A DNA stretch of 64,000 bases from Flavobacteriaceae bacterium (GTDB taxonomy: Bacteria; Bacteroidota; Bacteroidia; Flavobacteriales; Flavobacteriaceae): assembly GCA_018402385.1 (NCBI GenBank), contig JAGYJA010000011.1:186001-250000 (forward strand), read 5' to 3'. Positions 47,987 through 55,465 of the stretch are shown here, piece by piece (position 1 is the first letter of the stretch; every line of letters begins with the position of its first letter). A program made the translations under genes and the position numbers. The notes beneath the pieces were generated by a model, which made no database searches, had not been told where the DNA came from, and worked only from the letters and a program-made list of their open reading frames with translations.

Positions 47987-48547
47987 CTATTCTTTTGCTT
48001 CCCAATCTAACATAAAAAATTTAAATTTTGTTTGATCAGGAATGTCTGATGCTTGAATATTAACTCCGGGTTCATTTAAAGAAGCTGGAAGGTTGGTTTT
48101 GTCTATGGTTATATATACATCTGTTTCGTCAAGTGAAACTATAACAGAACTCATCGTGTTTAGTATCGATTTGATGGTGTAGTTTTCTTTAACTTCTTTA
48201 AATGTACTATTCAAATGAATACCTTTTTCGGTTTTATACCTTTCATCAAAAAGCTGAATGTGAGTGATTTTAGATTCCGGGTCCTGTCCATATTTTGGCG
48301 TAAGCAAAAGCAGTTTTTCGCCTCCTTTTTCATACACTTCAATTTGTTCAGATTTAGAAAAAAGGTTTGAATCTGCATCTAATTTTACTATAGAATCTTG
48401 AGCAAAAATGGAGTCGAGTTGTTTCACTTTTATTTCTTTGGTCAAATGACCAATAGTATCTGCTGTGATTAAAAAGGGATCTTTTTCCTTTGAACAGCTG
48501 GCAAGGAATAAACTTAAAATACTAACAGCAATGAGTGTGTTTTTCAT
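47987..48547 (-). CDS. Predicted lipoprotein of unknown function
   Basis: A 186-residue protein with a lipobox ('ILSLFLASCSKEKDP', cysteine near 18). The mature part is soluble and beta-rich: 'LLLLTPKYGQDPESKITHIQ', 'GIHLNSTFKEVKENYTIKSI' and 'DVYITIDKTNLPASL'. No domain is recognised with confidence, although the 'GxxLGxTxxEVxxxY' style around 110-125 recalls lipoproteins with short periplasmic repeats. It follows the HerA-like gene by 29 bp and is probably cotranscribed with it. Confidence 0.78.
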   Translation of the reverse strand: MKNTLIAVSILSLFLASCSKEKDPFLITADTIGHLTKEIKVKQLDSIFAQDSIVKLDADSNLFSKSEQIEVYEKGGEKLLLLTPKYGQDPESKITHIQLFDERYKTEKGIHLNSTFKEVKENYTIKSILNTMSSVIVSLDETDVYITIDKTNLPASLNEPGVNIQASDIPDQTKFKFFMLDWEAKE

Positions 48548-48576
48548 AAACGGGAGAATTAATTTTTTAATGGTTT

Positions 48577-50121
48577 TTATTTTAACATTTTTCCTAAAAT
48601 ACCCAATATACTTCTGATAACTGTGGGGCTTGACAATACTTTTGTAATTGGGTTTTGTGTAGTTCTTCTTCGGGTGGTGGTTTGTCTTCTTTGTGGTCTT
48701 GTAGTTGTTGATTTTTTGACTGCCTCTCTTTCTTTTCTGGCTTTTTCTTTTGCATCTTCGGCTTCAGCCCGCTCAATTTTTTGGTTTAATAATTCATAAG
48801 CACTTTCCCTGTCAATAGTTTCATTGTATTTTTTTACAAGTTGTGATTCTTGGACCAGTGTATCAATTTCAAAGGGTTCAAGAATATCCATTCGGCTCAT
48901 TGGAGCTCTCAACATAGTAGCTGCCAGAGGAGTGGGAATCCCTTTTTCATTTAAGGCAGAAATCAATGCCTCTCCAATTCCTAATTTTGTTAATACCTCA
49001 TCAGTTTTATAATATTCAGAAATGGGATAGTTTTCAGCAGAAAGCTTGATTGCTTTTCTGTCTTTTGCAGTGAAAGCCCGCAATGCGTGTTGCACTTTTA
49101 AACCCAATTGGCTTAAAACAGCTTCAGGAACATCGGTTGGGTTTTGTGTGACAAAAAAGATACCCACACCTTTTGATCTAATGAGTTTAACAATCGCTTC
49201 AATTTGATTGTGAAGAGCTTTTGACGCCTCGTTGAATATGAGATGTGCTTCTTCAATGAAAATAACAAGTTTTGGCTTATCACTGTCACCTTGTTCTGGA
49301 AAGGTCGCATAGATTTCAGCAAGCAGGCAGAGCATGAAAGTTGAAAACATCTTGGGTCTATCTTGAATGTCTGTCAATCGAATAATGTTAATGTATCCAT
49401 TTCCATTTTCATCTTTTCGAAGTAAATCATCCGGTTCAAAAGAGCGTTCTCCAAAAAACAAATCACCTCCCTGATGTTCTATTTCAACTATTTTTCTCAA
49501 TATGGCGCCAGTGGAAGCAGATGATATTCTTCCATATTCTTGCTCTAATTCAACTTTACCTTCATTGGTGCTAAACTGAAGTATTTTTTTTAAATCATTT
49601 AAGTCTAAAAGCGGCAAATGGTGGTCGTCACAATATTTAAACAAGACCGAGAGTATGCCTGATTGTACATCAGATAAGTCTAGAATTCTTGAGAGAAGCA
49701 CAGGTCCAAACTCTGAAACAGTAGCTCTCAATCGGGATCCTTTTTCTTCTGAAAGCGTTAATAACTCTACAGGGAATTTTTTTATTTCATATTCCAAACC
49801 AATTTTTTGATGTCGGTCTGTGATGAAAGGTTTTTCCTCACCGGGTTGAGCAATTCCGCTTAAGTCTCCTTTGATATCCATTAATAATACAGGCACTCCT
49901 TTATCTGAAAGGTTTTCAGATAAAACCTGAAGTGTTTTTGACTTTCCGGTTCCTGTGGCTCCTGCAATTAAACCATGTCTGTTCAAGGTCTTCAAAGGAA
50001 TTTTCACATGTGCATTTGTGATGGTTTCCCCGTCAAGCATCGCTGCTCCCATAGTGATAAAATCACCTTTAGTTGTATAACCTTCTTGAATGTGTCTGAA
50101 AAAATGATCTCTTTTTGACAT
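48577..50121 (-). CDS. HerA-like ATPase, DUF853 family (YjgR-like)
   Basis: A 514-residue P-loop ATPase. Walker A is 'GLIAGATGTGKSKTLQ', 'LLMDIKGDLSGIAQPGEE' follows, Walker B is 'KLVIFIEEAHLIF' and a sensor-like 'GIFFVTQNPTDVPEAVL' is present. These define the DUF853 branch of the HerA/FtsK superfamily. Residues ~425-500 are charged and basic (repeated K/R/E, then 'RRQTTTRRRTTQN'), perhaps nucleic-acid or membrane contacting. HerA proteins pump DNA with NurA nuclease in archaea; the function of this bacterial branch is unsettled. No NurA-like gene is adjacent. Confidence 0.9.
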   Translation of the reverse strand: MSKRDHFFRHIQEGYTTKGDFITMGAAMLDGETITNAHVKIPLKTLNRHGLIAGATGTGKSKTLQVLSENLSDKGVPVLLMDIKGDLSGIAQPGEEKPFITDRHQKIGLEYEIKKFPVELLTLSEEKGSRLRATVSEFGPVLLSRILDLSDVQSGILSVLFKYCDDHHLPLLDLNDLKKILQFSTNEGKVELEQEYGRISSASTGAILRKIVEIEHQGGDLFFGERSFEPDDLLRKDENGNGYINIIRLTDIQDRPKMFSTFMLCLLAEIYATFPEQGDSDKPKLVIFIEEAHLIFNEASKALHNQIEAIVKLIRSKGVGIFFVTQNPTDVPEAVLSQLGLKVQHALRAFTAKDRKAIKLSAENYPISEYYKTDEVLTKLGIGEALISALNEKGIPTPLAATMLRAPMSRMDILEPFEIDTLVQESQLVKKYNETIDRESAYELLNQKIERAEAEDAKEKARKEREAVKKSTTTRPQRRQTTTRRRTTQNPITKVLSSPTVIRSILGILGKMLK

Positions 50122-50405
50122 TGTTGGAAATTTACTGTAAAAATAGGAATTGTATTTAATGTGCAGGACTATTTAAGAAAGAAATAGTCACACTTATAAA
50201 ATTTTAAAGTATTTGAAATAAGAGTGAAGTTATTAAAATGTAACATAATCAACCACGCTTAATCTTGTGGATATCATTAGTAAAAATTAGAAATCTGATT
50301 TGTTTTAAAAACCTGACAGTTTCAATTGTGAACCCACACAAAAATAAAATTTTAATTCCTAATTTATTATTTAACAATCAAATTAAAAATTTAGCACTTT
50401 TAAAT
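50122..50405. other. Intergenic region between divergent genes
   Basis: About 280 bp with no convincing gene. An open frame upstream of 50406 has no good start. It contains a degenerate half (AAAACCTGACAG near 50307) of the hairpin found at 15689-15721. Confidence 0.45.
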
Positions 50406-51137
50406 ATGCTAAAAATATTCAGGAATATTCGCAGAAATTACCTCTTTAAAGGAAAGAATTCATCTTATTTGAAGTATGCTATTGGTGAAATATTTCTCGT
50501 TGTAGTGGGTATTCTTATTGCTCTTCAAATTAACAACTGGAATGAAACCCGAAAGAAAACTATAAGTGAACATCAGATTTTAAAAACAATAAAAAGATCG
50601 CTTGTTAATGATACTCTTATGTTTCAGGGTGCAGCAAAAAATGCCCAAAGTAGCAATGAGGCTATTAAATATTTACTAACAAAACCTCCTTTTAGTGATA
50701 CCCTAACAGCCACTTTTGTAAGAGCATTGTCTGCTACAACCATTCAGGCAAATACCAGTGCCTTTGAGCAACTTAAATCACTGGGTTTGGAAATGGTGAA
50801 AAACGACAGTTTGCGAGACCATTTGGTAAAGCATTATGATTTTAATCTGGTTAGAGGCATTTTTAGAAACAAAAACAATCTTGGAGATTTTAATGCCAAT
50901 GTTTTTTACCCATTTTACAGAAAACACCTCTTTTTTACATCTAGTGACACCACTTTTCAGGATTTAAAATACCTTCCAAAAGATTTTGATGAACTAATCA
51001 AAAATCAAGAATTTGTTTCTCTTTTATTGGAAAAGTGGCTTTACAACACCCAAACTGCTGATGACATTATTGCCAACTTAAACCAGCAAACAACAGCCCT
51101 TATTAAAGCAATTGATATTGAACTGAATTCCAAATAA
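50406..51137 (+). CDS. DUF6090 family membrane protein
   Basis: A 243-residue protein. The N-terminus is the DUF6090 signature: basic 'MLKIFRNIRRNYLFKGKNSS', then 'YLKYAIGEIFLVVVGILIAL' and 'QINNWNE' with one transmembrane helix. The remainder (~65-243) is a helical periplasmic domain. The family is frequent in marine Flavobacteriia, often in multiple copies, with unknown function. The frame is open 47 codons upstream, but the ATG at 50406 matches the family start. Confidence 0.88.
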   Translation: MLKIFRNIRRNYLFKGKNSSYLKYAIGEIFLVVVGILIALQINNWNETRKKTISEHQILKTIKRSLVNDTLMFQGAAKNAQSSNEAIKYLLTKPPFSDTLTATFVRALSATTIQANTSAFEQLKSLGLEMVKNDSLRDHLVKHYDFNLVRGIFRNKNNLGDFNANVFYPFYRKHLFFTSSDTTFQDLKYLPKDFDELIKNQEFVSLLLEKWLYNTQTADDIIANLNQQTTALIKAIDIELNSK

Positions 51138-51164
51138 AAACGCCCCATTAATTTGGAGCGTTTT
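51137..51164 (+). terminator. Terminator after the DUF6090 gene
   Basis: AAAACGCCCC and GGAGCGTTTT arms (one mismatch) flank ATTAATTT directly after the stop. Confidence 0.7.
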
Positions 51165-51229
51165 AGTGTTATAGATAAAAAAACCTAACAGTTTCTATTT
51201 TTCAGGACTGATAGGGCTTATTTGAGTTC

Positions 51230-53035
51230 TTAAAAAGGATATTTATTTTCCTTAATTACTTTGTCTGCAATGCTGCGTCTAAGGGCAATAATATCAGGGT
51301 AGTTAGTGTATTTTGTAAAACGTTTTAATCCCATCATCATCATTTTGAGTTCGTCGCCTTCGGCAAAGGAGATAATCCCTGTTTTGGCAGCGGTGGTAAT
51401 TTTCTCTACGGCATGGTACAGGTTCAGTTTTGCCATCGCGATTTGCTCTTTTTGGTTGTCCTCACCAAAACGTTTTGCGTTCTTCTCGGCTCTCAATATA
51501 GCTGATTCAGCCATATAGATTTCGATAAGAATATCAGCAGCGTTAAGAAGCAATTGTTGGTGTTCTTCTATATCTTGACCATACTTTTTCACTGCTGCAC
51601 CAGCAACCATTAGAAATACTTTTTTGAGCTTGCCAATCATTTCTTTTTCTTCGGCCATCGATTCAGAATAATCGGGCGTATCAAAAGAAGGGATACCCAA
51701 CAATTCTTCGCCAACGGCAGTAGCAGGACCCAAGAGGTCCACGTGGCCTTTCATCGCTTTTTTAACGAGCATACCCACAGATAACATCCGATTAATTTCG
51801 TTTGTTCCTTCGTAAATTCTCGCTATTCGTGCATCACGCCAAGCGGCTTCCATAGGTGTATCTTTTGAGAATCCCATTCCGCCAAAGATTTGTATTCCTT
51901 CATCAGAGCAGTTTTGAATGTCTTCTGAAACAGCTACTTTCAGGATTGAACATTCAATGGCATATTCTTCTACACCTTTCAATTCAGCTTCCTGGTGATC
52001 GTTTCCATCGGCTTCGCGCAAGGCGATGCGGTCTTCGATGTTTTTTCCGGCGCGGTAAGAGGCACTTTCGCCCACATAGGCGGCAGTGGCCATTTCAGCC
52101 AACTTTTGCTTGATGGCTCCAAACTGAGCGATGGGAGTTTTAAACTGAACACGTTCATTTGCATATTTTACAGCATTTTCAGTTACTCGACGTTGTGCGT
52201 CCAAACAAGCTGCGGCTAACTTAATGCGACCCACATTGAGTGAGTTCATGGCGATTTTGAAACCGCCATTGCGCTCGCCTAAGAGGTTTTCAGCAGGCAC
52301 TTTGACATCGCTAAAAAACACCTGGCGTGTGGATGAACCGTGAATACCCAGTTTGTGTTCTTCTTCGCCAAAAGTCATCCCTTCGGCCTTATCGCGCTCA
52401 ACAATAAAAGCAGTGATGTTTTTGTCGTCTTCAATACGTGCAAAAACGATAAAAATACTTGCAAAACCGGCGTTAGAAATCCACATTTTTTGTCCGGTAA
52501 TGCTGTAATATTTTCCGTCATCAGAAAGGACTGCTTTGGTTTTACCGCTGTTAGCGTCACTTCCTGCTCCAGGTTCAGTTAAACAGTAGGCACCAAACCA
52601 TTCGCCTGAAGCTAATTTTGGAACGTATTTTTGTTTTTGCGCTTCGGTTCCGTAAAGGGTGATGGGTAAGGTCCCAATTCCTGTATGTGCACCAAAAGCC
52701 GTACTAAACGAACCCGTAGCTCCCGAAATGTAGTCACAAACCAACATCGTGGTTACAAAGCCCATTCCCATACCGCCATAAGCTTCAGGTACAGCAATGC
52801 TCAACAAACCAAGTTCGCCGGCTTTGCGCATCACTTCTTCGGTGAAGTCATAGTCTTTATTTTCAAAGCGCTCTTTGTGCGGCCATATTTCTCTATCGAC
52901 AAACTCTTTTACAGAGTCGCGCATCATCTTTTGTTCCTCACTGAAATCTTCAGGAGTGAATACATCTTCGCAGTCAGTTTCTTTTACTATGAATTGGCCG
53001 CCGCGGAGGAGTTGTTTATTTTCTGTTGTTTCCAT
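51230..53035 (-). CDS. Acyl-CoA dehydrogenase
   Basis: A 601-residue flavoenzyme catalysing the first oxidation step of beta-oxidation. Residues ~30-430 form the acyl-CoA dehydrogenase fold: 'YCLTEPGAGSDANSGKT' and 'QKMWISNAGFASIF' (FAD/substrate), 'ERVQFKTPIAQFGAIKQKLA' and 'RIYEGTNEINRML' with the catalytic glutamate in YEGT. A C-terminal ~150-residue helical extension makes it resemble VLCAD/FadE-type membrane-associated enzymes. It is the last gene of the beta-oxidation operon; a four-helix-bundle cassette separates it from the thiolase gene, ending 10 bp before its ATG. Confidence 0.94.
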   Translation of the reverse strand: METTENKQLLRGGQFIVKETDCEDVFTPEDFSEEQKMMRDSVKEFVDREIWPHKERFENKDYDFTEEVMRKAGELGLLSIAVPEAYGGMGMGFVTTMLVCDYISGATGSFSTAFGAHTGIGTLPITLYGTEAQKQKYVPKLASGEWFGAYCLTEPGAGSDANSGKTKAVLSDDGKYYSITGQKMWISNAGFASIFIVFARIEDDKNITAFIVERDKAEGMTFGEEEHKLGIHGSSTRQVFFSDVKVPAENLLGERNGGFKIAMNSLNVGRIKLAAACLDAQRRVTENAVKYANERVQFKTPIAQFGAIKQKLAEMATAAYVGESASYRAGKNIEDRIALREADGNDHQEAELKGVEEYAIECSILKVAVSEDIQNCSDEGIQIFGGMGFSKDTPMEAAWRDARIARIYEGTNEINRMLSVGMLVKKAMKGHVDLLGPATAVGEELLGIPSFDTPDYSESMAEEKEMIGKLKKVFLMVAGAAVKKYGQDIEEHQQLLLNAADILIEIYMAESAILRAEKNAKRFGEDNQKEQIAMAKLNLYHAVEKITTAAKTGIISFAEGDELKMMMMGLKRFTKYTNYPDIIALRRSIADKVIKENKYPF

Positions 53036-53044
53036 AACTTTTTT

Positions 53045-53499
53045 GACTTAGGACTTCAAGACTTATGACGTAGGACATTTTACTTTTCCAGACCGTCTAT
53101 AAATTTTGAAATCATTGCTTGAATTTTATTAATTTTTGATTCTAAATGTTTAAAAGTATCTTCTGAAATGTACTCGATTTCAAAAGAAATGATAAGTTGA
53201 GTTTCCCATTCATAGGCTGAACCAAGAGCATTTTCGAGGTATTGTATGAAATGTTTATTTGTACTGCGAGCTGTGCCTTCTGCTATATTTGAAGGAATCG
53301 AAACAGCAGAACGTTGCAATTGACTACTTAAACCATAAGCCTCTGTTTTTGGAAATATTTTTGTTGTGGCATAAGTTTCCTTTGCTATTTCTATTCCCTC
53401 TTTCCAAATAGTCAGTTTCCTAAAGTTATGAGTTGATGCCATTTTAATTTTTTAAATTAATAACTTAGTCTTACGTCTTATGTCTTGCAGTCTTAAGTC
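53045..53499. mobile_element. Four-helix-bundle gene cassette bounded by 32-bp imperfect inverted repeats
   Basis: The left repeat at 53045-53076 and the right repeat at 53468-53499 are inverted copies matching at 27 of 32 positions, built from GACTTAGGAC-like steps. The right repeat ends on the first base of the thiolase stop codon, and the left lies 10 bp from the acyl-CoA dehydrogenase ATG. The cassette therefore fills the whole intergenic gap. Only the small gene lies inside. Related repeats occur at 62772-62803 and 62850-62945. Confidence 0.7.
53080..53442 (-). CDS. Four-helix-bundle protein (S23/23S rRNA IVS-type)
   Basis: A 120-residue protein with the family pattern 'FRKLTIWKEGIEIAKETYAT', 'FPKTEAYGLSSQLQRSAVSI', 'PSNIAEGTARSTNKHFIQYL' and 'AYEWETQLIIS'. 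The family (TIGR02436) was first noted in intervening sequences of spirochaete 23S rRNA genes and shares its fold with Avd of diversity-generating retroelements. Its biochemical role is unknown. The gene sits between inverted repeats inside the beta-oxidation operon, and its stop is 3 bp from the left repeat. It has no link to the surrounding pathway and appears to be an insertion. Confidence 0.93.
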   Translation of the reverse strand: MASTHNFRKLTIWKEGIEIAKETYATTKIFPKTEAYGLSSQLQRSAVSIPSNIAEGTARSTNKHFIQYLENALGSAYEWETQLIISFEIEYISEDTFKHLESKINKIQAMISKFIDGLEK

Positions 53500-54692
53500 T
53501 ATTTAAGAAACTCATAGATTCCAGCTGCTCCCTGCCCGGTTCCCACACACATCGTCACCATACCAAACTTCCCGTTGAGGTTGCGTTTGCGCATTTCGTC
53601 AAAGAGTTGAACGCTTAGCTTTCCTCCTGTGCATCCCAGTGGGTGGCCCAGAGCGATGGCGCCTCCGTTGACATTTACAATGTCATTGCTTAATCCCAAT
53701 TCACGTACAACCGCTAAGGATTGTGAAGCAAAGGCTTCATTCAATTCAATTAGTGCCAGGTCGTCTTGTTTTAATCCGGCTTGTGCTACTGCTTTTGGAA
53801 TGGCTTTTACAGGGCCAATTCCCATAATGCTTGGTTCTACACCGGCTGCTGCAAAACTTACCAGACGGGCGATGGGCTCGAGGTTGAGTTCTTTTACCAT
53901 TTCTTCACTCATTACCAGTACAAATGCGGCTCCGTCACTCATTTGTGAGGAGTTTCCGGCAGTGACGCTTCCGCCATCGGCAAAAACGGGACGTAGTTTG
54001 GCCAATGCTTCAGTGCTTGTTCCGGCTCTTGGGCCTTCATCTTTTTCAACTGTATATGATTTTGTTTCTTTTTTTCCTTTTTCGTTGACAAACGTATGTT
54101 CCACATTAATGGGAACAATTTGGTCTTTAAAACGATTTTCACCTTGAGCCTTTAAAGCTTTTTGATGAGAGTTGAATGCAAACTCATCCTGATCTTCTCG
54201 AGAGACGTTGTATTTATTGGCAACAGCTTCAGCGGTGAGTCCCATTCCCCAGTAGTAATCTTGGTTGCCTTCTTTGGCCACTCCATAATCGGGAACCGGT
54301 TTGTAACCGCCCATTGGAATATAGCTCATACTCTCCGCGCCACCAGCAATGATACAGTTAGCCATACCGCTTTGAATTTTAGCAGTGGCGATAGCGATGG
54401 TTTCCAGTCCTGATGCACAGTAACGGTTCACGGTCATCCCCGGTACGTCCACCGTTTTTAGTCCCATCAGGGAGATGAGTCTTCCCATATTGAGGCCTTG
54501 TTCTGCCTCGGGCATGGCGTTACCCACGATAACGTCATCGATGCGTGTTTTGTCCAATTGTGGCATTTTGTCCATCATAAATTGGATGGTTTCTGCTGCG
54601 AGTTCGTCTGGTCGCTTAAAGCGAAAGAGTCCGCGTGGTGCTTTGCCCACGGCGGTTCTGTATGCTTGTACTATGTATGCTGTTCTTTTCAT
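53499..54692 (-). CDS. fadA: Acetyl-CoA C-acyltransferase (3-ketoacyl-CoA thiolase)
   Basis: A 397-residue thiolase for the last, thiolytic step of beta-oxidation. The nucleophilic cysteine is in 'VNRYCASGLETIAIA', the histidine in 'NGGAIALGHPLGCTG' and the second cysteine in 'MVTMCVGTGQGAAG'. Length is typical of degradative thiolases. It is flanked upstream by the RAYT element and downstream by the four-helix-bundle cassette; the stop codon shares its first base with the cassette's repeat. The original operon order is HAD/crotonase, thiolase, acyl-CoA dehydrogenase. Confidence 0.95.
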   Translation of the reverse strand: MKRTAYIVQAYRTAVGKAPRGLFRFKRPDELAAETIQFMMDKMPQLDKTRIDDVIVGNAMPEAEQGLNMGRLISLMGLKTVDVPGMTVNRYCASGLETIAIATAKIQSGMANCIIAGGAESMSYIPMGGYKPVPDYGVAKEGNQDYYWGMGLTAEAVANKYNVSREDQDEFAFNSHQKALKAQGENRFKDQIVPINVEHTFVNEKGKKETKSYTVEKDEGPRAGTSTEALAKLRPVFADGGSVTAGNSSQMSDGAAFVLVMSEEMVKELNLEPIARLVSFAAAGVEPSIMGIGPVKAIPKAVAQAGLKQDDLALIELNEAFASQSLAVVRELGLSNDIVNVNGGAIALGHPLGCTGGKLSVQLFDEMRKRNLNGKFGMVTMCVGTGQGAAGIYEFLK

Positions 54693-54722
54693 ATTGTGTT
54701 CTGTTTTTCTTCTCTTTGGTTG

Positions 54723-54742
54723 AGGCGCAAAATCTTGCGCCT
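54723..54742 (-). repeat. REP-like hairpin, type A (copy 1)
   Basis: AGGCGCAA, AATC loop, TTGCGCCT, then TTAC on the plus strand. It is identical over 28 bp to the copy inside the RAYT gene. Confidence 0.75.
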
Positions 54743-54760
54743 TTACTGTTGTTTTGTTTG

Positions 54761-54780
54761 AGGCGCAGTATCTTGCGCCT
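54761..54780 (-). repeat. REP-like hairpin, type A variant (copy 2)
   Basis: AGGCGCAG, TATC, TTGCGCCT. The following TTAC supplies, on the minus strand, the TAA stop codon of the RAYT gene. Confidence 0.7.
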
Positions 54781-55383
54781 TTACGCTTCCCAGTTTTTTG
54801 GGTTGTTCATGATGTATGATTCGATATGGTTATGTTCGATTTCGTTTTTTATGATATGGTCGTGATATCGGCTTTGCCATGCAAAGTTTGGTTCTATTTT
54901 CCGAGCGTTCTTAGTGACTCCAACCTTGAAGCCTCTGATGATAGATGCAAGGTTTTTGGACTGGGGGCCGAAGGTGTTGTTCGGTGGCGCAAAGGGAGGT
55001 TCAGGTGTTGACTCGGGGGGAGGCGTAAAGGGATGCGCAAAGTGAGGCGCAAAATCTTGCGCCTTTACTGGTGGACGACTCACAAGATAGTCATCTTTTT
55101 CGTGTCTTGATTTGTTGATGATGATGACACCGTGTACATGGTCAGGCATCACAACGAACGCTCCAAGGTCAACGAAAGGAAAGTGCTCCGGTATTTCTAA
55201 CCAGCAGTTTTTTGTGATATATCCGATTTCTGACAGTATCATTTCTCCTTTTTTGATTACTCCAAAGTAGTTTTTGCGTTTATATGCATTTATTGTCACA
55301 AAGTAAGCTCCGTTGTTTCCGTAGTCCCACCATTTGGCTCTGGTGGTGTCTGAGCGGTATTTTCCTTTGTATTTTTTGTTCAT
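54781..55383 (-). CDS. REP-associated tyrosine transposase (RAYT, Y1/HUH)
   Basis: A 200-residue single-strand DNA transposase of the IS200-like Y1 superfamily. The HUH metal motif is H82-V-H84 in 'FVVMPDHVHGVIII'; the catalytic tyrosine is likely Y173 in 'WQSRYHDHII'; 'FGPQSKNLASIIRGFK' and 'YIMNNPKNW' are typical of Bacteroidetes RAYTs. Residues ~106-113 (VKAQDFAP) are encoded by a copy of the element's own hairpin, followed by a proline-rich loop. The stop codon comes from the GTAA of the downstream hairpin. RAYTs are thought to process and spread REP hairpins. All active-site residues appear present. Confidence 0.92.
   Translation of the reverse strand: MNKKYKGKYRSDTTRAKWWDYGNNGAYFVTINAYKRKNYFGVIKKGEMILSEIGYITKNCWLEIPEHFPFVDLGAFVVMPDHVHGVIIINKSRHEKDDYLVSRPPVKAQDFAPHFAHPFTPPPESTPEPPFAPPNNTFGPQSKNLASIIRGFKVGVTKNARKIEPNFAWQSRYHDHIIKNEIEHNHIESYIMNNPKNWEA
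55045..55064 (-). repeat. REP-like hairpin inside the RAYT coding sequence (copy 3)
   Basis: AGGCGCAA, AATC, TTGCGCCT is in frame within the transposase gene and encodes part of 'VKAQDFAPH'. Confidence 0.75.
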
Positions 55384-55391
55384 TTTTACAG

Positions 55392-55442
55392 AGGCGTAAA
55401 ATGTTACGCCTTTACTTTACAGAGGCGTAAAATGTTACGCCT
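55392..55442 (-). repeat. Two tandem REP-like hairpins, type B (copies 4 and 5)
   Basis: AGGCGTAA, AATG, TTACGCCT occurs at 55392-55411 and 55423-55442, a 31-bp period. Compared with type A, C-to-T and G-to-A changes in the two arms compensate each other, which keeps the stem paired. Confidence 0.75.
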
Positions 55443-55465
55443 TTACTTCTATATCTTGCGACTTA

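Larger units (their letters stand above)
54722..55446 (-). mobile_element. RAYT gene with five REP-like hairpins
   Basis: The region between the fused HAD/crotonase gene and fadA consists of a RAYT gene and five hairpins: 54723-54742, 54761-54780, 55045-55064 (inside the gene), 55392-55411 and 55423-55442. Read on the minus strand, every copy begins 5'-GTAA followed by the stem, all in the same orientation as the gene. This parallels the GTAG/GGAG tetranucleotide and stem of proteobacterial REPs. Confidence 0.75.

Noticed and set aside
54498-54865. Plus-strand frames over the fadA start and RAYT hairpins
   Set aside because: They are cysteine/phenylalanine-rich shadows created by the hairpin repeats and the antisense of fadA.
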